In this document: positions 42,790 through 51,590 of the stretch, piece after piece
Position numbering within the stretch: the stretch's first letter is position 1
Layout: every line of letters begins with the position of its first letter
Program-made: the position numbers and the translations under genes
Notes under the pieces: generated by a model
Seen by the model: only the letters and a program-made list of their open reading frames with translations
Database searches by the model: none
What the model was told of the DNA's origin: nothing
Assembly (NCBI GenBank): GCA_965220105.1
Contig: OZ244811.1
Span: 372,001 to 436,000 of the forward strand
Direction of reading: 5' to 3'
Source of the DNA: Bin87 sp965220105
GTDB lineage: Bacteria > Chloroflexota > Dehalococcoidia > Lucifugimonadales > UBA3495
DNA: 64,000 nt

Positions 42790-43800
42790 TTACTGGCAGT
42801 GGGGAATCACTTCCTCACCGAACAGCTGGATGGCTTCCATGATGCGCTCGTGGGGCGGGCCGCCGGAGTGGGCGTGGCGCAGGCGTAACAGGAAATAGTC
42901 GGCGCCCGTCGCCTCCTGCCAGCGGTGGAAATCATCCACCACTTCCTGCGGCTCACCGATGATGAGGCGGTCGGGAGCCATGTTGGCCATGTTGATATCA
43001 GCCTCGTCGGTGTAACGGCGAAACTCGTTCAGGCCGTTGCGCCAGTAATACTTGTAGGCATCGATGACCTCCGGCCCGTACACCCGTTCCGCCTCGGCGC
43101 GGGTTGGCGCCACCCAGGCGTCCCGCATCAGGCACAGCGCCGGCTCCTTGCCCGCGGCTTCCGCCGCCTGCCGATACGCGTTGGTCAGGGTGATTGTGCT
43201 CGGCAGGTCGGTGCTGGGACCGGCCACGAACCCGTCGGCAATTTTGCCGGCCCGGCGCGCCCCGGGAGCCCGGCTGGCGCCGATCCACAGCGGCGGTGAC
43301 GGGTCGGAGTACGGTCGCGGCGTGATGGTAATGTCCTCCAGGTTGAAATGCTCGCCGGAGAAGTCGAACCGCTCGCCCTTCCAGCACTGGCGGATTATCT
43401 CAATCCCTTCCTCAAAACGGCTGACCCGCTGCTCAACGGGAACGTCGAAGGTGCGGAAGTCCACCGGCTGGTAACCCAGGCCCACCCCCAGGATAAACCG
43501 CCCCCGGGACACGATGTCCAGGGTGATGACGTCCTCGGCCATCTTCACCGGATGATGCAACGGCAGCAGGATCACCGACGTGCCCAGGTTGAGCGTCGTG
43601 GTCTGCGCTGCCACCGCGGCGGACACGATGAGCGGCGACGGCAGGAACCCGTCGCGGTCCTGATGATGCTCGCCGAAGAAGCACGAGTCAAAGCCTACGG
43701 ATTCCGCCAGCTTTGCTTCGGCCACTACTTCCTCAATCCGCAGCGCCAGGTTCTCTCCGGCCGGCGGGTCAGCAATCGAACTGTAGATCCCAAATTTCAT
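42790..43800 (-). CDS. LLM-class flavin-dependent oxidoreductase
   Basis: 336 aa luciferase-like TIM barrel. N terminus MKFGIYSSIADPP, then GFDSCFFGEHHQDRDGFLPSP, LNLGTSVILLPLHHPVKMAED and GRFILGVGLGYQPVDF; later PPLWIGASRAPGARRAG. The GEHH motif and spacing place it with bacterial alkanal/alkane-type monooxygenases. Its gene is 41 bp upstream of the carboxymuconolactone-decarboxylase-like one and 123 bp downstream of another monooxygenase, so the three may form one transcript acting on a common compound. Confidence 0.88.
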   Translation of the reverse strand: MKFGIYSSIADPPAGENLALRIEEVVAEAKLAESVGFDSCFFGEHHQDRDGFLPSPLIVSAAVAAQTTTLNLGTSVILLPLHHPVKMAEDVITLDIVSRGRFILGVGLGYQPVDFRTFDVPVEQRVSRFEEGIEIIRQCWKGERFDFSGEHFNLEDITITPRPYSDPSPPLWIGASRAPGARRAGKIADGFVAGPSTDLPSTITLTNAYRQAAEAAGKEPALCLMRDAWVAPTRAEAERVYGPEVIDAYKYYWRNGLNEFRRYTDEADINMANMAPDRLIIGEPQEVVDDFHRWQEATGADYFLLRLRHAHSGGPPHERIMEAIQLFGEEVIPHCQ

Positions 43801-43923
43801 CGCCTATCCCTGATAATTACCCTATAACTGCACGATTCTGACGATGATAACAGACTCCGGCTCTCGCCAAATCCCTGGACCCGGTATGTTGATGCTTGGG
43901 CGATGCGCCAATGCAGATAGGCG

Positions 43924-44877
43924 TTACTTGAAATGCGGCAACACCCGGTTGGAGAACAGCTCCATCTGGTCAAAATATTCCTCGGGTTCGCCGGACAGGA
44001 ATCCGAAGATGAAGTCGCGCACGCCGGCGTCAATCCGTTCCTGTATCGCGCCGATGCAATCCTCGGCGTTCCCGGTGATGCACAGGGCCCGGGCGATGTC
44101 CTCGGCGCTGCGCTCCGGCGTGACGTAGCGCTGCCCGATGTGGGCGACCGCCGCCTGCAGCGCCTTTTCCGGGTCGGCGTTGATGGCGGTCGGCTGATTC
44201 AGGCCCCAGTGGTAATTGCCCAGGTCCCGGCCCGATTGTTCCGCCATCTCCCGCACGTTTTGATTCGTCCGCCGGATCCGGTTCACGGTGAAAAGGTACG
44301 GATACCAGCCGTCGCCGGCAATGGCGGCCCGGCGAATCGCCGCGTCGCTGCGCCCGGCGACCCAGATCGGCGGGTATGGTTCCTGCACCGGTGTGGGCAG
44401 CAAAGATATGTCGTCAAAGTTGAAAAACCTGCCGTGGTGTGAAACGCTCCCGCCCGACCACAACCCCTTCATCACGTCCAGCATCTCGTCGGTGCGCCGC
44501 CCCCTGGTGTTGACCGGAATCTCCAGCGCCTCAAATTCCACCACCGTGTCCCGTTGCCCGCTAACGCCGATGCCGAAATCCAGCCGGCCGCCGGAAATCT
44601 GGTCCAGCGTGGCCACCAGCTTGGCCAGCATTACCGGATGGTACAGCGGGGCGATGACGATGCCCGTCAGGACCCGGATGCGCGACGTTGCGCCGGCCGC
44701 CGCTGCCATCGCCGGTATGCCCATCATCGTGGGGCGCGGCGGTTTGCCGTCCATGACGTGCTCGCCCACGGCAACCCGGTCGAATCCCAGGTCCTCGGCC
44801 CGGCGGGCAAACTCCGCCACGTCCCAGTAGTTGTCGACGCTCAGGTTGCACCCGAAAGTGATGGTGTCGTTCGGCAT
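43924..44877 (-). CDS. LLM-class F420-dependent oxidoreductase
   Basis: 317 aa TIM barrel with TITFGCNLSV, GFDRVAVGEHVMDGK, IRVLTGIVIAPLYHPVMLAK and GRLDFGIGVSGQRDTVVEFEA, then PIWVAGRSDAAIRRAA. The EHV motif and C-terminal layout fit the F420-dependent branch of the family. A GGAG sequence lies upstream of the ATG. Fourth luciferase-like protein in the window. The substrate is not predictable. Confidence 0.88.
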   Translation of the reverse strand: MPNDTITFGCNLSVDNYWDVAEFARRAEDLGFDRVAVGEHVMDGKPPRPTMMGIPAMAAAAGATSRIRVLTGIVIAPLYHPVMLAKLVATLDQISGGRLDFGIGVSGQRDTVVEFEALEIPVNTRGRRTDEMLDVMKGLWSGGSVSHHGRFFNFDDISLLPTPVQEPYPPIWVAGRSDAAIRRAAIAGDGWYPYLFTVNRIRRTNQNVREMAEQSGRDLGNYHWGLNQPTAINADPEKALQAAVAHIGQRYVTPERSAEDIARALCITGNAEDCIGAIQERIDAGVRDFIFGFLSGEPEEYFDQMELFSNRVLPHFK

Positions 44878-44943
44878 TTACGCGCTCCCATTTCCCCGCT
44901 CTAGTGTTGAGACCGTTGTTGCGTCAATGACGTTACGCCGGGT

Positions 44944-45507
44944 CTACTGCGCCAGCATCTCGTCGGTAATTTCGGCCAGTTTCCCGCCGCTCAGGATGCT
45001 AACCCATTTGCGGTGCAACCGGCCATCGGCGGTGATGAATAGCGTCGCCGGCAGACCCAGCACGCCCAGCTCCCGCACCACCGCGGCATCATCCGTGTAG
45101 CCGGCGGGATAACTGACCGACAATTCCTTCAGCAGGTTGGCGGCGTCTTCCTGGCTGCCCAGACTGAAAAACTGTCCCAAATCCACGCCGACGACCAGCA
45201 CCCGGCCGGCGTACTCGTCGGAGAACGCCTGGAATTCCGGCATTTCGGCCCGGCAGGGAGGACACAACCCGGCCCAGAAGTTCAGCACTATCGGCTGGCC
45301 CCGCAGTTGGGAAAGCGCCACGCTCTCGCCGCCCACGGCATCCTGGCCCTGGTACAGGCGGATGTCGAAATCATAAACTGTCTCGGTAGCCGTGCTGGCC
45401 GGATCGTCGCTGGCGCATCCGACTGGCGCCAACGCCAATATCGACAGGATAGGAACCAGGAGCAGCAGCACCCTGGTCGAGGACTTGGTCGACAGCAACT
45501 TCATCAT
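44944..45507 (-). CDS. TlpA/ResA-like thioredoxin lipoprotein
   Basis: 187 aa. Signal with lipobox LALAPVGCAS, so anchored outside the membrane. The thioredoxin domain has the active site FWAGLCPPCRAEMPEF (CPPC) and the cis-proline region LGLPATLFI. Such proteins reduce disulfides of exported proteins, often cytochrome c apoproteins. Two adjacent ATGs; the first is used here. Its gene is 66 bp upstream of a monooxygenase gene and divergent from the AI-2E-family permease gene. Confidence 0.9.
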   Translation of the reverse strand: MMKLLSTKSSTRVLLLLVPILSILALAPVGCASDDPASTATETVYDFDIRLYQGQDAVGGESVALSQLRGQPIVLNFWAGLCPPCRAEMPEFQAFSDEYAGRVLVVGVDLGQFFSLGSQEDAANLLKELSVSYPAGYTDDAAVVRELGVLGLPATLFITADGRLHRKWVSILSGGKLAEITDEMLAQ

Positions 45508-45689
45508 TCAACTCATCGGTTAGTATCTGAACTTAGCATACACGGTGGTAGATCAGGTTGGGCACGGGCAGTTGCGCCACTGACTTTGGCGACCCGGATG
45601 CGCGGTGTTATTATCTCACCCCGGTCAGGAACCGCGCCGCATGTATCCGACGCCACCCTCGTCGCCCTGCGACGCCCGTGCGTACACCC

Positions 45690-46895
45690 ATGAGAATTAT
45701 TGACGCCATAACATCGTCTGCCATCGGCAGGCGTCGACTGGCCCTGCTGCTGTCCCTGATCGTGGCGGTGATCCTGCTGGCGTTGATGTGGAGATTCGTT
45801 TCGGTCCTCGTCCCCTACGGTCTCAGCGCCATAATCGCGTTCCTGGTAATGCCCGTGGTGGACCTGCTGGCGTCCCGACTCCCCGGTCATCGTCGCCGTC
45901 CCCGGGTCGTGCGCGCCGTGGCCGCTGCCCTGGTCATGATCGTTGTGCTGATCGTCGGCCTCGCGGTGATCGCCTTGGCGGTGTTTCGGCTGGTTTCGGG
46001 AACGGCGGCGTTGGCCGAGCGCGTGCCGGGACTGGTCAATGAACTCCAGGTAACCCTGACCCTGGTCGAGGAGACTTACCGGGAGCGGGTGCCGCTTGAC
46101 GTGCAGGCCGCCATCGATCCGCGCATAGAGTCAGCCGGGTCGGCCATCTTATCGGCGGTCTCCGACGCCGCACTGCAGGCGGTGGGCGTGTTGCAGCGCG
46201 GACTCACCCTGGTCATTGCGCTGGCCGGGGCGCCCATTATCCTGTTCTACCTGCTTTACGACCCTTCGGGCATTGGGCGGGCCACCAGTAACCTGCTGCC
46301 CGGCCCACTCCGCCACGACCTGTCCAGCATGGGCCGGGTGGCCGGTGTCGTGGTCATCGCCTACATCCGGACACAGGTCCTGATGGGGATCATGGTCAGC
46401 GTGGTGATTGGTCTGGCGCTGTGGGGCCTGGGGATTCCTGCCGCCGTCGTCCTGGGCGTCGCTGCCGGCCTGGGTGAATTGATCCCCGTAGTCGGCCCTG
46501 TTCTGGGGTTCGCGGTGGCTGCGGTAGTAGTCCTGGTGACTAACCCCACGATGTTGCCCGTGATTGCGGTGCTTTACCTGGCCGTCCAACTGTTGCAGAA
46601 CACTCTAATCATGCCCCGCCTCCAGGGTCAGGCCACCGGTTTGCATCCCCTGGCAGTCATGCTGTCGTTGGCGGTAATGGGCCTGCTTTTGGGATTCTGG
46701 GGAGTGCTGATCGCTGTGCCTCTGGTAGCGGCGGCACACCGGGTGTTGTCGTACGCGCGGGCCGAATGGTATTCGATATCTCCCGGAGACGCTGAAACCG
46801 GCTTCCTCGATCCGGGCCAATCCCAGGCAGACCCGCCGGATGCCGCCGAACCAGCTGCCGTGGCGCCAGGAAATCCCGATTCCGCCGACCGATGA
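45690..46895 (+). CDS. AI-2E family transporter (PerM-like)
   Basis: About 401 aa with roughly eight membrane helices. The family features are a long extracytoplasmic segment after helix three (LAERVPGLVNELQVTLTLVEE), then GAPIILFYLLYDP, and the closing core LGELIPVVGPVLGFAVA with LVQLLQNTLIMPRLQG-like motif. A proline/alanine-rich cytoplasmic tail follows. Members export small molecules or act as sodium/proton antiporters; the substrate is unknown. The ATG at 45690 is used; GTG at 45678 is possible. Confidence 0.88.
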   Translation: MRIIDAITSSAIGRRRLALLLSLIVAVILLALMWRFVSVLVPYGLSAIIAFLVMPVVDLLASRLPGHRRRPRVVRAVAAALVMIVVLIVGLAVIALAVFRLVSGTAALAERVPGLVNELQVTLTLVEETYRERVPLDVQAAIDPRIESAGSAILSAVSDAALQAVGVLQRGLTLVIALAGAPIILFYLLYDPSGIGRATSNLLPGPLRHDLSSMGRVAGVVVIAYIRTQVLMGIMVSVVIGLALWGLGIPAAVVLGVAAGLGELIPVVGPVLGFAVAAVVVLVTNPTMLPVIAVLYLAVQLLQNTLIMPRLQGQATGLHPLAVMLSLAVMGLLLGFWGVLIAVPLVAAAHRVLSYARAEWYSISPGDAETGFLDPGQSQADPPDAAEPAAVAPGNPDSADR

Positions 46896-46925
46896 TGACG
46901 GTTAGCGTCGTCCGCATCCGTGGTG

Positions 46926-46931
46926 TACAAT
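46926..46931 (+). promoter_or_regulatory. -10 box upstream of radical-SAM-like gene
   Basis: TACAAT, 40 bases before the ATG at 46966. The -35 region is poor. GGAGGG precedes the start codon. Confidence 0.35.
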
Positions 46932-46965
46932 CGGGACGTTCACAGCCGTTTCGGAGGGCACTGAG

Positions 46966-48267
46966 ATGCGAGTATTGTTAATTGCGACCAACCGCCACAA
47001 CCGGGTAATGAGCCGGATGCGTGCCCAACCAATACCCATTGGGTTGGCGTATATCGCCGGCCACCTTGACCGCACGCGCCACGAGGTCAAATTGATCGAC
47101 CTCATGTTTGCCGACGGCGACTATCTTGATGAGGTTGAGCGGGTCGTGGCTGACTATCGGCCCGAACTCGTGGGCATCTCAATCCGCAACATGAGCAACC
47201 ACAGCTATGTTGACCCACAGTGGCAGTTGCCCATTACCAAGGGCGTTATCGAGCGGATACGATCCATTTCGGATGCCACCATCGTCTGCGGCGGGCCGGC
47301 TTTCAGCATCATGCCCCAGCAGATATTCGACTTCGTAAAACCCGACCTGGGCATCGCCGGCGACGCCGCCGAGACCTTTGCCGAGCTGGTCAATCGCGTC
47401 GAGATCGGCGAACCTGACTACCGTGGCATGACGGGCGTGTTGTACCGGGAGAATGGCGAAATCGTTTACAACGGCATGCGCTGTTCCTCCGATTTCATCC
47501 AGCGCCCCAGCCTCGATGATCTGGATATGTCCAAGTACGCCCAAGCCGGTTTTGGCGTCAGCGTGCTTACCAAGCTCGGCGGTTTCTACTATCCGTCGTC
47601 CGCCGCCGACTTCCACACCGCCGAGGGCGCTTGGCGCGTCATTCGCCCCATCGACGAGGTGGTCGAAGAGGTGTCCGACGTTACCGAGCGCTACGGCCTC
47701 CGCAAGATCTTCTTCGTGGACAACTGCTTCAACGTGCCACTGGAACACGCCAAGTCCCTCTGCAACGCCCTGATGGAGGCCGAAGTCAAGGTGCGCTGGA
47801 ATACCTGCCTGGCGCCCTACAACTGCGACTCCGAGCTCATTGGCTTGATGAAGCAGGCCGGCTGCGGCCTGGTGATGATGGGCGGCAGTCGCGGCGGCGA
47901 TCCCCACGAGGGCGACAACGACACGTCCCGCTACGCCACCCTGAAGGAAACCACCGAGCTCTGCGAAGCTGGCGACCTGCATTACACAATCTCCCAGCAG
48001 TTCGGTGAGCCTGGCGAAACGCGGGAATCGGTGAACAACAAGCTGGAATTCCTGCGCGGCCTCAAACCCTCGCTGGCCAACCTACGGGTCGGCGTCAGCG
48101 TGATGCCCGGCACCGACGTCGCTGCCCGCTGTATTCAGGAGGGCATTATTACCGACGAAGCCCAGCTCATCGAACCCACCTTCTACATGGCCGAAGAGGT
48201 TCGCCCCTGGCTGGTCGACTACCTGCGCGAGCAGGTCGACGCCAACCCCCGTTGGGGCCTGATGTAA
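46966..48267 (+). CDS. B12-binding/radical-SAM-like protein lacking the 4Fe-4S cysteines
   Basis: 433 aa. Residues 1 to about 170 match the N-terminal cobalamin-binding domain of B12-dependent radical SAM proteins (PIPIGLAYIAGHLDRTRHEV, LVGISIRNMSNHSY, CGGPAFSIMPQQIFDF). The following barrel keeps family landmarks: RPIDEVVEEV, KIFFVDNCFNVPLEHAK, LIGLMKQAGCGLVMMG and QQFGEPGETRESV. At the place where relatives carry TKRGCPxxCxYC, this protein has LTKLGGFYYPSSAADF: none of the three cysteines is present, and no alternative frame supplies them. The gene is otherwise intact, with GGAGGG before the ATG. It cannot bind the usual cluster. It precedes DUF1800 and NHL genes by short gaps. Confidence 0.85.
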   Translation: MRVLLIATNRHNRVMSRMRAQPIPIGLAYIAGHLDRTRHEVKLIDLMFADGDYLDEVERVVADYRPELVGISIRNMSNHSYVDPQWQLPITKGVIERIRSISDATIVCGGPAFSIMPQQIFDFVKPDLGIAGDAAETFAELVNRVEIGEPDYRGMTGVLYRENGEIVYNGMRCSSDFIQRPSLDDLDMSKYAQAGFGVSVLTKLGGFYYPSSAADFHTAEGAWRVIRPIDEVVEEVSDVTERYGLRKIFFVDNCFNVPLEHAKSLCNALMEAEVKVRWNTCLAPYNCDSELIGLMKQAGCGLVMMGGSRGGDPHEGDNDTSRYATLKETTELCEAGDLHYTISQQFGEPGETRESVNNKLEFLRGLKPSLANLRVGVSVMPGTDVAARCIQEGIITDEAQLIEPTFYMAEEVRPWLVDYLREQVDANPRWGLM

Positions 48268-48285
48268 CGCACCCGGACGGTTCAC

Positions 48286-49725
48286 ATGACCCTCGTACAA
48301 AACCCCCAACGCATCACCCTCGCCGACGCCGAAACCGTCCGAGCTGCCCACCTCCTGCGGCGCGCCGGCTTCGGCCCTACCCGCCAGGAGATAGACCGGG
48401 CCGTCGCTCAGGGCTACGAGGCCACGGTTGAGGAGCTCCTCCACCCGGAAACTCAACCCGATCTGGAGATCGAGGACCTCATCCGGCGTTACCACGTCGA
48501 CCAGAACAGCCTCATGTTGCTGGAGAGCAGCCAGAGCTACTGGGTCTACCGGATCATCAACACGCGGCGGCCCCTGGAAGAGAAAATGGCCCTGTTCTGG
48601 CACGGGCTCTTCGCCACCGCCTACGGCAAGCTCAATCACGCCAAGGCCGTCGTCAACCAGACCCACACCTTCCGCCGGTACGGTCTGGGCAAGTTCGCTG
48701 ACCTGCTCCTTGAGCTGTCCCGAGATCCTGCCATGATTTTTTGGTTGGACAACAAGGACAACCACAAGGACGCCCCCAACGAAAACTACGGGCGGGAACT
48801 CCTGGAACTGTTCTCCATGGGCATCGGCAACTACACCGAAGAAGACGTGAAGATGGCCGCCCGCGCCTTCACCGGCTGGACCATCGACAACGCCGACTAT
48901 ATGAGCATTCGGGCCAGTCGCGACTCCTTCTGGCCGTACGGTCGTATCGACTGGCAGTTCCGCTACCACGAGGACGACCATGATGCCAGTGAAAAAACCT
49001 TCCTGGGCCATGTCGGCGCCTTCGGCGGCCAGGATGTCATCGATATCATCGTCCAGCAGCCCGCCACTGCCCGATACATCGCGGGCAAGTTGTACAACTT
49101 CTTCGTCGCAGACCAGCCCGACGAGGACGCCATCGGCCAACTGGCCGACGAGTTCACCCGAACCGGCGGCGATATCGGCGCCGTGATGCGTCACCTGTTC
49201 CTATCCGAATTTTTCGCGTCCGACTCTGCCCGACTCGCCCGCGTAAAGAGCCCCGCCGAGATGGTCGGCGGCACCGCTCGCCTGGCCGGCAGCCATCGTT
49301 TCCCCGAGTGGACCATCGTCAATCTGGCCATGGACGTCAACGTCATGGGCCAGGAGATTCTGAATCCGCCCACCGTGGAGGGATGGCACACAGCCAGCGA
49401 ATGGATCGACACCGGCAACCTGGTGGAACGTATCAACGCTGCCGGCATCGGTATGCGGGACCTGAACCAGCCAGGTGTAAGGGCCGTGGTGAACCGCGTG
49501 AAATCGGCCGGCGATGTGCTCACGCCTGCGCAGTTGGCGAAAGCCTGTCTGGACGCCGTCGGAATGCTCGAGGTTTCCGAAGCGACGCTGAATAGCCTGG
49601 CCGCCCTGGCGACTCCCTGGGGCAACGTTCGCTTCGACCGGCCCGACTCCATTGGGTGCTCCGAGCAGCGCGTGACCGAGATGCTCCAGCTCATCGTGGC
49701 GTCCCGCGAGTACCAGTTGGCCTGA
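48286..49725 (+). CDS. DUF1800 domain protein
   Basis: 479 aa. The family is recognised by HLLRRAGFGPTRQEIDRAV, KMALFWHGLFAT, the conserved DPAMIFWLDNKDNHKDAPNE, YGRELLELFSMGIGNYTEEDV, AARAFTGWTID and the late VEGWHTASEWID. Biochemical function is unknown; partners are usually DUF1501 proteins, often exported. Here no signal peptide is seen and no DUF1501 gene follows; an NHL propeller gene does, 16 bp on. It starts 18 bp after the radical-SAM-like gene, so the three are probably one transcript. Confidence 0.9.
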   Translation: MTLVQNPQRITLADAETVRAAHLLRRAGFGPTRQEIDRAVAQGYEATVEELLHPETQPDLEIEDLIRRYHVDQNSLMLLESSQSYWVYRIINTRRPLEEKMALFWHGLFATAYGKLNHAKAVVNQTHTFRRYGLGKFADLLLELSRDPAMIFWLDNKDNHKDAPNENYGRELLELFSMGIGNYTEEDVKMAARAFTGWTIDNADYMSIRASRDSFWPYGRIDWQFRYHEDDHDASEKTFLGHVGAFGGQDVIDIIVQQPATARYIAGKLYNFFVADQPDEDAIGQLADEFTRTGGDIGAVMRHLFLSEFFASDSARLARVKSPAEMVGGTARLAGSHRFPEWTIVNLAMDVNVMGQEILNPPTVEGWHTASEWIDTGNLVERINAAGIGMRDLNQPGVRAVVNRVKSAGDVLTPAQLAKACLDAVGMLEVSEATLNSLAALATPWGNVRFDRPDSIGCSEQRVTEMLQLIVASREYQLA

Positions 49726-49741
49726 CGACCTTTCCGCCCCG

Positions 49742-50764
49742 ATGACCACCTCCACAGCAACCTTCACCTACAGCCACACCGTCGGGTTCTTGGCCTTTCT
49801 GGGCCGCGGGTTCATCCATCCCGTGGACCTGGCGTTGGGCGACGGCGGTGTGATGTACGTGCTCAACCGGGGCGGCCCCGAAACCGCGCTGCGACTCAAC
49901 CACAAGCGGGTCTGCGTTTGCACCGTCGACGAAGGCTACATCGGTGAATGGGGTACCGGCGGCACCGCCAGCGGAGAATTCTGGTGGCCCAGCGGCATTG
50001 CCCGGGACCAAGCCGGCCGGCTGTATGTCACTGACGAAGCCCTGCAACAAGTCAACGTGTTCGACGCCGACGGCGGTTTCATCAGGCGTTGGGGTGAGCC
50101 GGGAGACGCTCCGGGACAGTTCGATCGGCCCGCCGGAATCACGGTCGCTCCCGATGGGACCCTGCTCATCAGCGACGGACTGAACCACCGGGTACAGCGC
50201 TTCACCACCGACGGCGAATTTCTGCACGGCTGGGGTCGGTTCGGCAAACAGGCCGGCGATTTCGACATGCCCTGGGGCCTGGCCTGCGATAGTGAAGGTC
50301 ACGTCTTCGTCGCCGACTGGCGCAACGACCGGGTGCAGGCGTTCTCGCCCGACGGCAGGTTCATCGGCCAGTGGGGCACATCCGGCGATGCCAGGGGACA
50401 ACTGAACCGCCCGGCGTCGGTGGCCGTCGATGGCGATGGCTACGTCTACGTCGCCGATTGGGGCAACGAGCGGGTGCAGATATTCGACCCCGAAGGCGAG
50501 GTGGCCGCCGTGCTGCGGGGCGATGCCACCGTGTCAGCCTGGGCGGAGGATTACTTCGCCGCCAATCCCGACGAAGCGGCAGCCCGCTCAGAATCAGACC
50601 TTTATCCCGTCGTTACGCCGTGGCGCGACCGGCACCGGGAAACCTCGGCCGGCGTCGAGTCCCTGTTCTGGGGCCCCACGTCAGTCAACGTGGGCGATGA
50701 CGGCCTGATCTACGTCGTAGATTCCTGCCGCCACCGCGTGCAAATCTACCGCAAAGAGCGCTAA
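49742..50764 (+). CDS. NHL-repeat beta-propeller protein
   Basis: 340 aa made of about six NHL repeats of 40-48 residues. Recurrent units are WPSGIARDQAGRLYVTDEALQ, RPAGITVAPDGTLLISDGLN, MPWGLACDSEGHVFVADWRND and RPASVAVDGDGYVYVADWGNE, each followed by RVQ-type strands and GEF or GQF turns. No signal or membrane helix, so it appears cytoplasmic. NHL propellers bind proteins or RNA, or act as lyases. Last gene of the three-gene group with DUF1800. Confidence 0.9.
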   Translation: MTTSTATFTYSHTVGFLAFLGRGFIHPVDLALGDGGVMYVLNRGGPETALRLNHKRVCVCTVDEGYIGEWGTGGTASGEFWWPSGIARDQAGRLYVTDEALQQVNVFDADGGFIRRWGEPGDAPGQFDRPAGITVAPDGTLLISDGLNHRVQRFTTDGEFLHGWGRFGKQAGDFDMPWGLACDSEGHVFVADWRNDRVQAFSPDGRFIGQWGTSGDARGQLNRPASVAVDGDGYVYVADWGNERVQIFDPEGEVAAVLRGDATVSAWAEDYFAANPDEAAARSESDLYPVVTPWRDRHRETSAGVESLFWGPTSVNVGDDGLIYVVDSCRHRVQIYRKER

Positions 50765-50785
50765 TTTTCCCGGCTCCCGCTCCGC

Positions 50786-50850
50786 TCATGCTGAGCTTGT
50801 CGAGGGACGCCCCTCACCCCAGCCCTCTCCCACGAGGGGAGAGGGGGGTG
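50786..50850. repeat. Dispersed repeats after the NHL gene
   Basis: GCTCATGCTGAGCTTGTCGA is related to the repeat inside the MITEs. CCCTCTCCCACGAGGGGAGAGGGGG is another hairpin of the GGGAGAGGG type. Both lie between convergent genes. Confidence 0.55.
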
Positions 50851-50860
50851 CGTCGGCGGC

Positions 50861-51427
50861 TTACCCGGTGATCTTCTGCAACAGTGGCTCGGCCCGGTTG
50901 GGCAGCAGGTCGGTCTCGAAGGTGTTAATGAGCATCGCCAGCATGGTGTAGTTGCCCAGCACCAGCGTCAGCTCGATCGTCCCCTGCTGGCCGAAAATCT
51001 CCAGCGCGCTTTGGTAACCGCCCCGGCTCACCTGGTGATTCCGCAGGATTTCTCGACCCAGATTTATGACCGCCGACTCGTCGGCCGCCAGCGCCGGTAG
51101 ATCCTTGCCGTCGCGGATGGCATCGACCACACCGTCGGACACGCCAGCGTCCCGCGCCGTCTTGGCATGGGCATTCCAGATGTGCTGGCAGTCCATCTCG
51201 CGGGCCGCCACCAGCATCGCCAGCTCGGCGGCTTTCAGCGGCAGGCTCGAATGGTTACGCAGGTACTGGTTCAGGCCCGTAGCATGCTTGCTGGCTTCGG
51301 GCACATGGACCATCACCGAGTTGGGGCCGTGCTGGGGTACGCCCCCCGGGCCGGCCACAATCTCGTCAAAGGTGGCTTCCTGGCCGGCCGGCGTCGTTTC
51401 GCGGGATGCCAAAGGTAGTCGTGCCAT
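50861..51427 (-). CDS. Carboxymuconolactone-decarboxylase-like protein, paralogue
   Basis: 188 aa, same length and layout as the protein at 42190: N-terminal helix pair, then AAREMDCQHIWNAHAKTARDAG, DLPALAADESAVINLGREI and ELTLVLGNYTMLAMLINTFE. Again a single cysteine with no second cysteine of the AhpD pair. The two copies are clearly homologous but well diverged, so the duplication is old. It lies downstream of the RraA-family gene on the same strand. Confidence 0.85.
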   Translation of the reverse strand: MARLPLASRETTPAGQEATFDEIVAGPGGVPQHGPNSVMVHVPEASKHATGLNQYLRNHSSLPLKAAELAMLVAAREMDCQHIWNAHAKTARDAGVSDGVVDAIRDGKDLPALAADESAVINLGREILRNHQVSRGGYQSALEIFGQQGTIELTLVLGNYTMLAMLINTFETDLLPNRAEPLLQKITG

Positions 51428-51458
51428 TTTGGTTCTCCTAATTTAGCGTTTGCCATTC

Positions 51459-51560
51459 CCCTCTCCCTTGATGGGAGAGGGTTAGGGTGAGGGTGGAAAT
51501 CCTGATTTTATCCATCCTCCCCATCACTCCCTGCCCTCTCCCACCAGGGGAGAGGGATAA
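51459..51560. repeat. Two GGGAGAGGG-type repeats
   Basis: One unit (CCCTCTCCCTTGATGGGAGAGGG, then TTAGGGTGAGGGT) starts at 51461 and a second, inverted, ends at 51559 (CCCTCTCCCACCAGGGGAGAGGG). They separate the RraA-family gene from the carboxymuconolactone-decarboxylase-like one. Confidence 0.65.
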
Positions 51561-51590
51561 TTGCCCCGGTGGAAGACAGGATCGTGGTTC

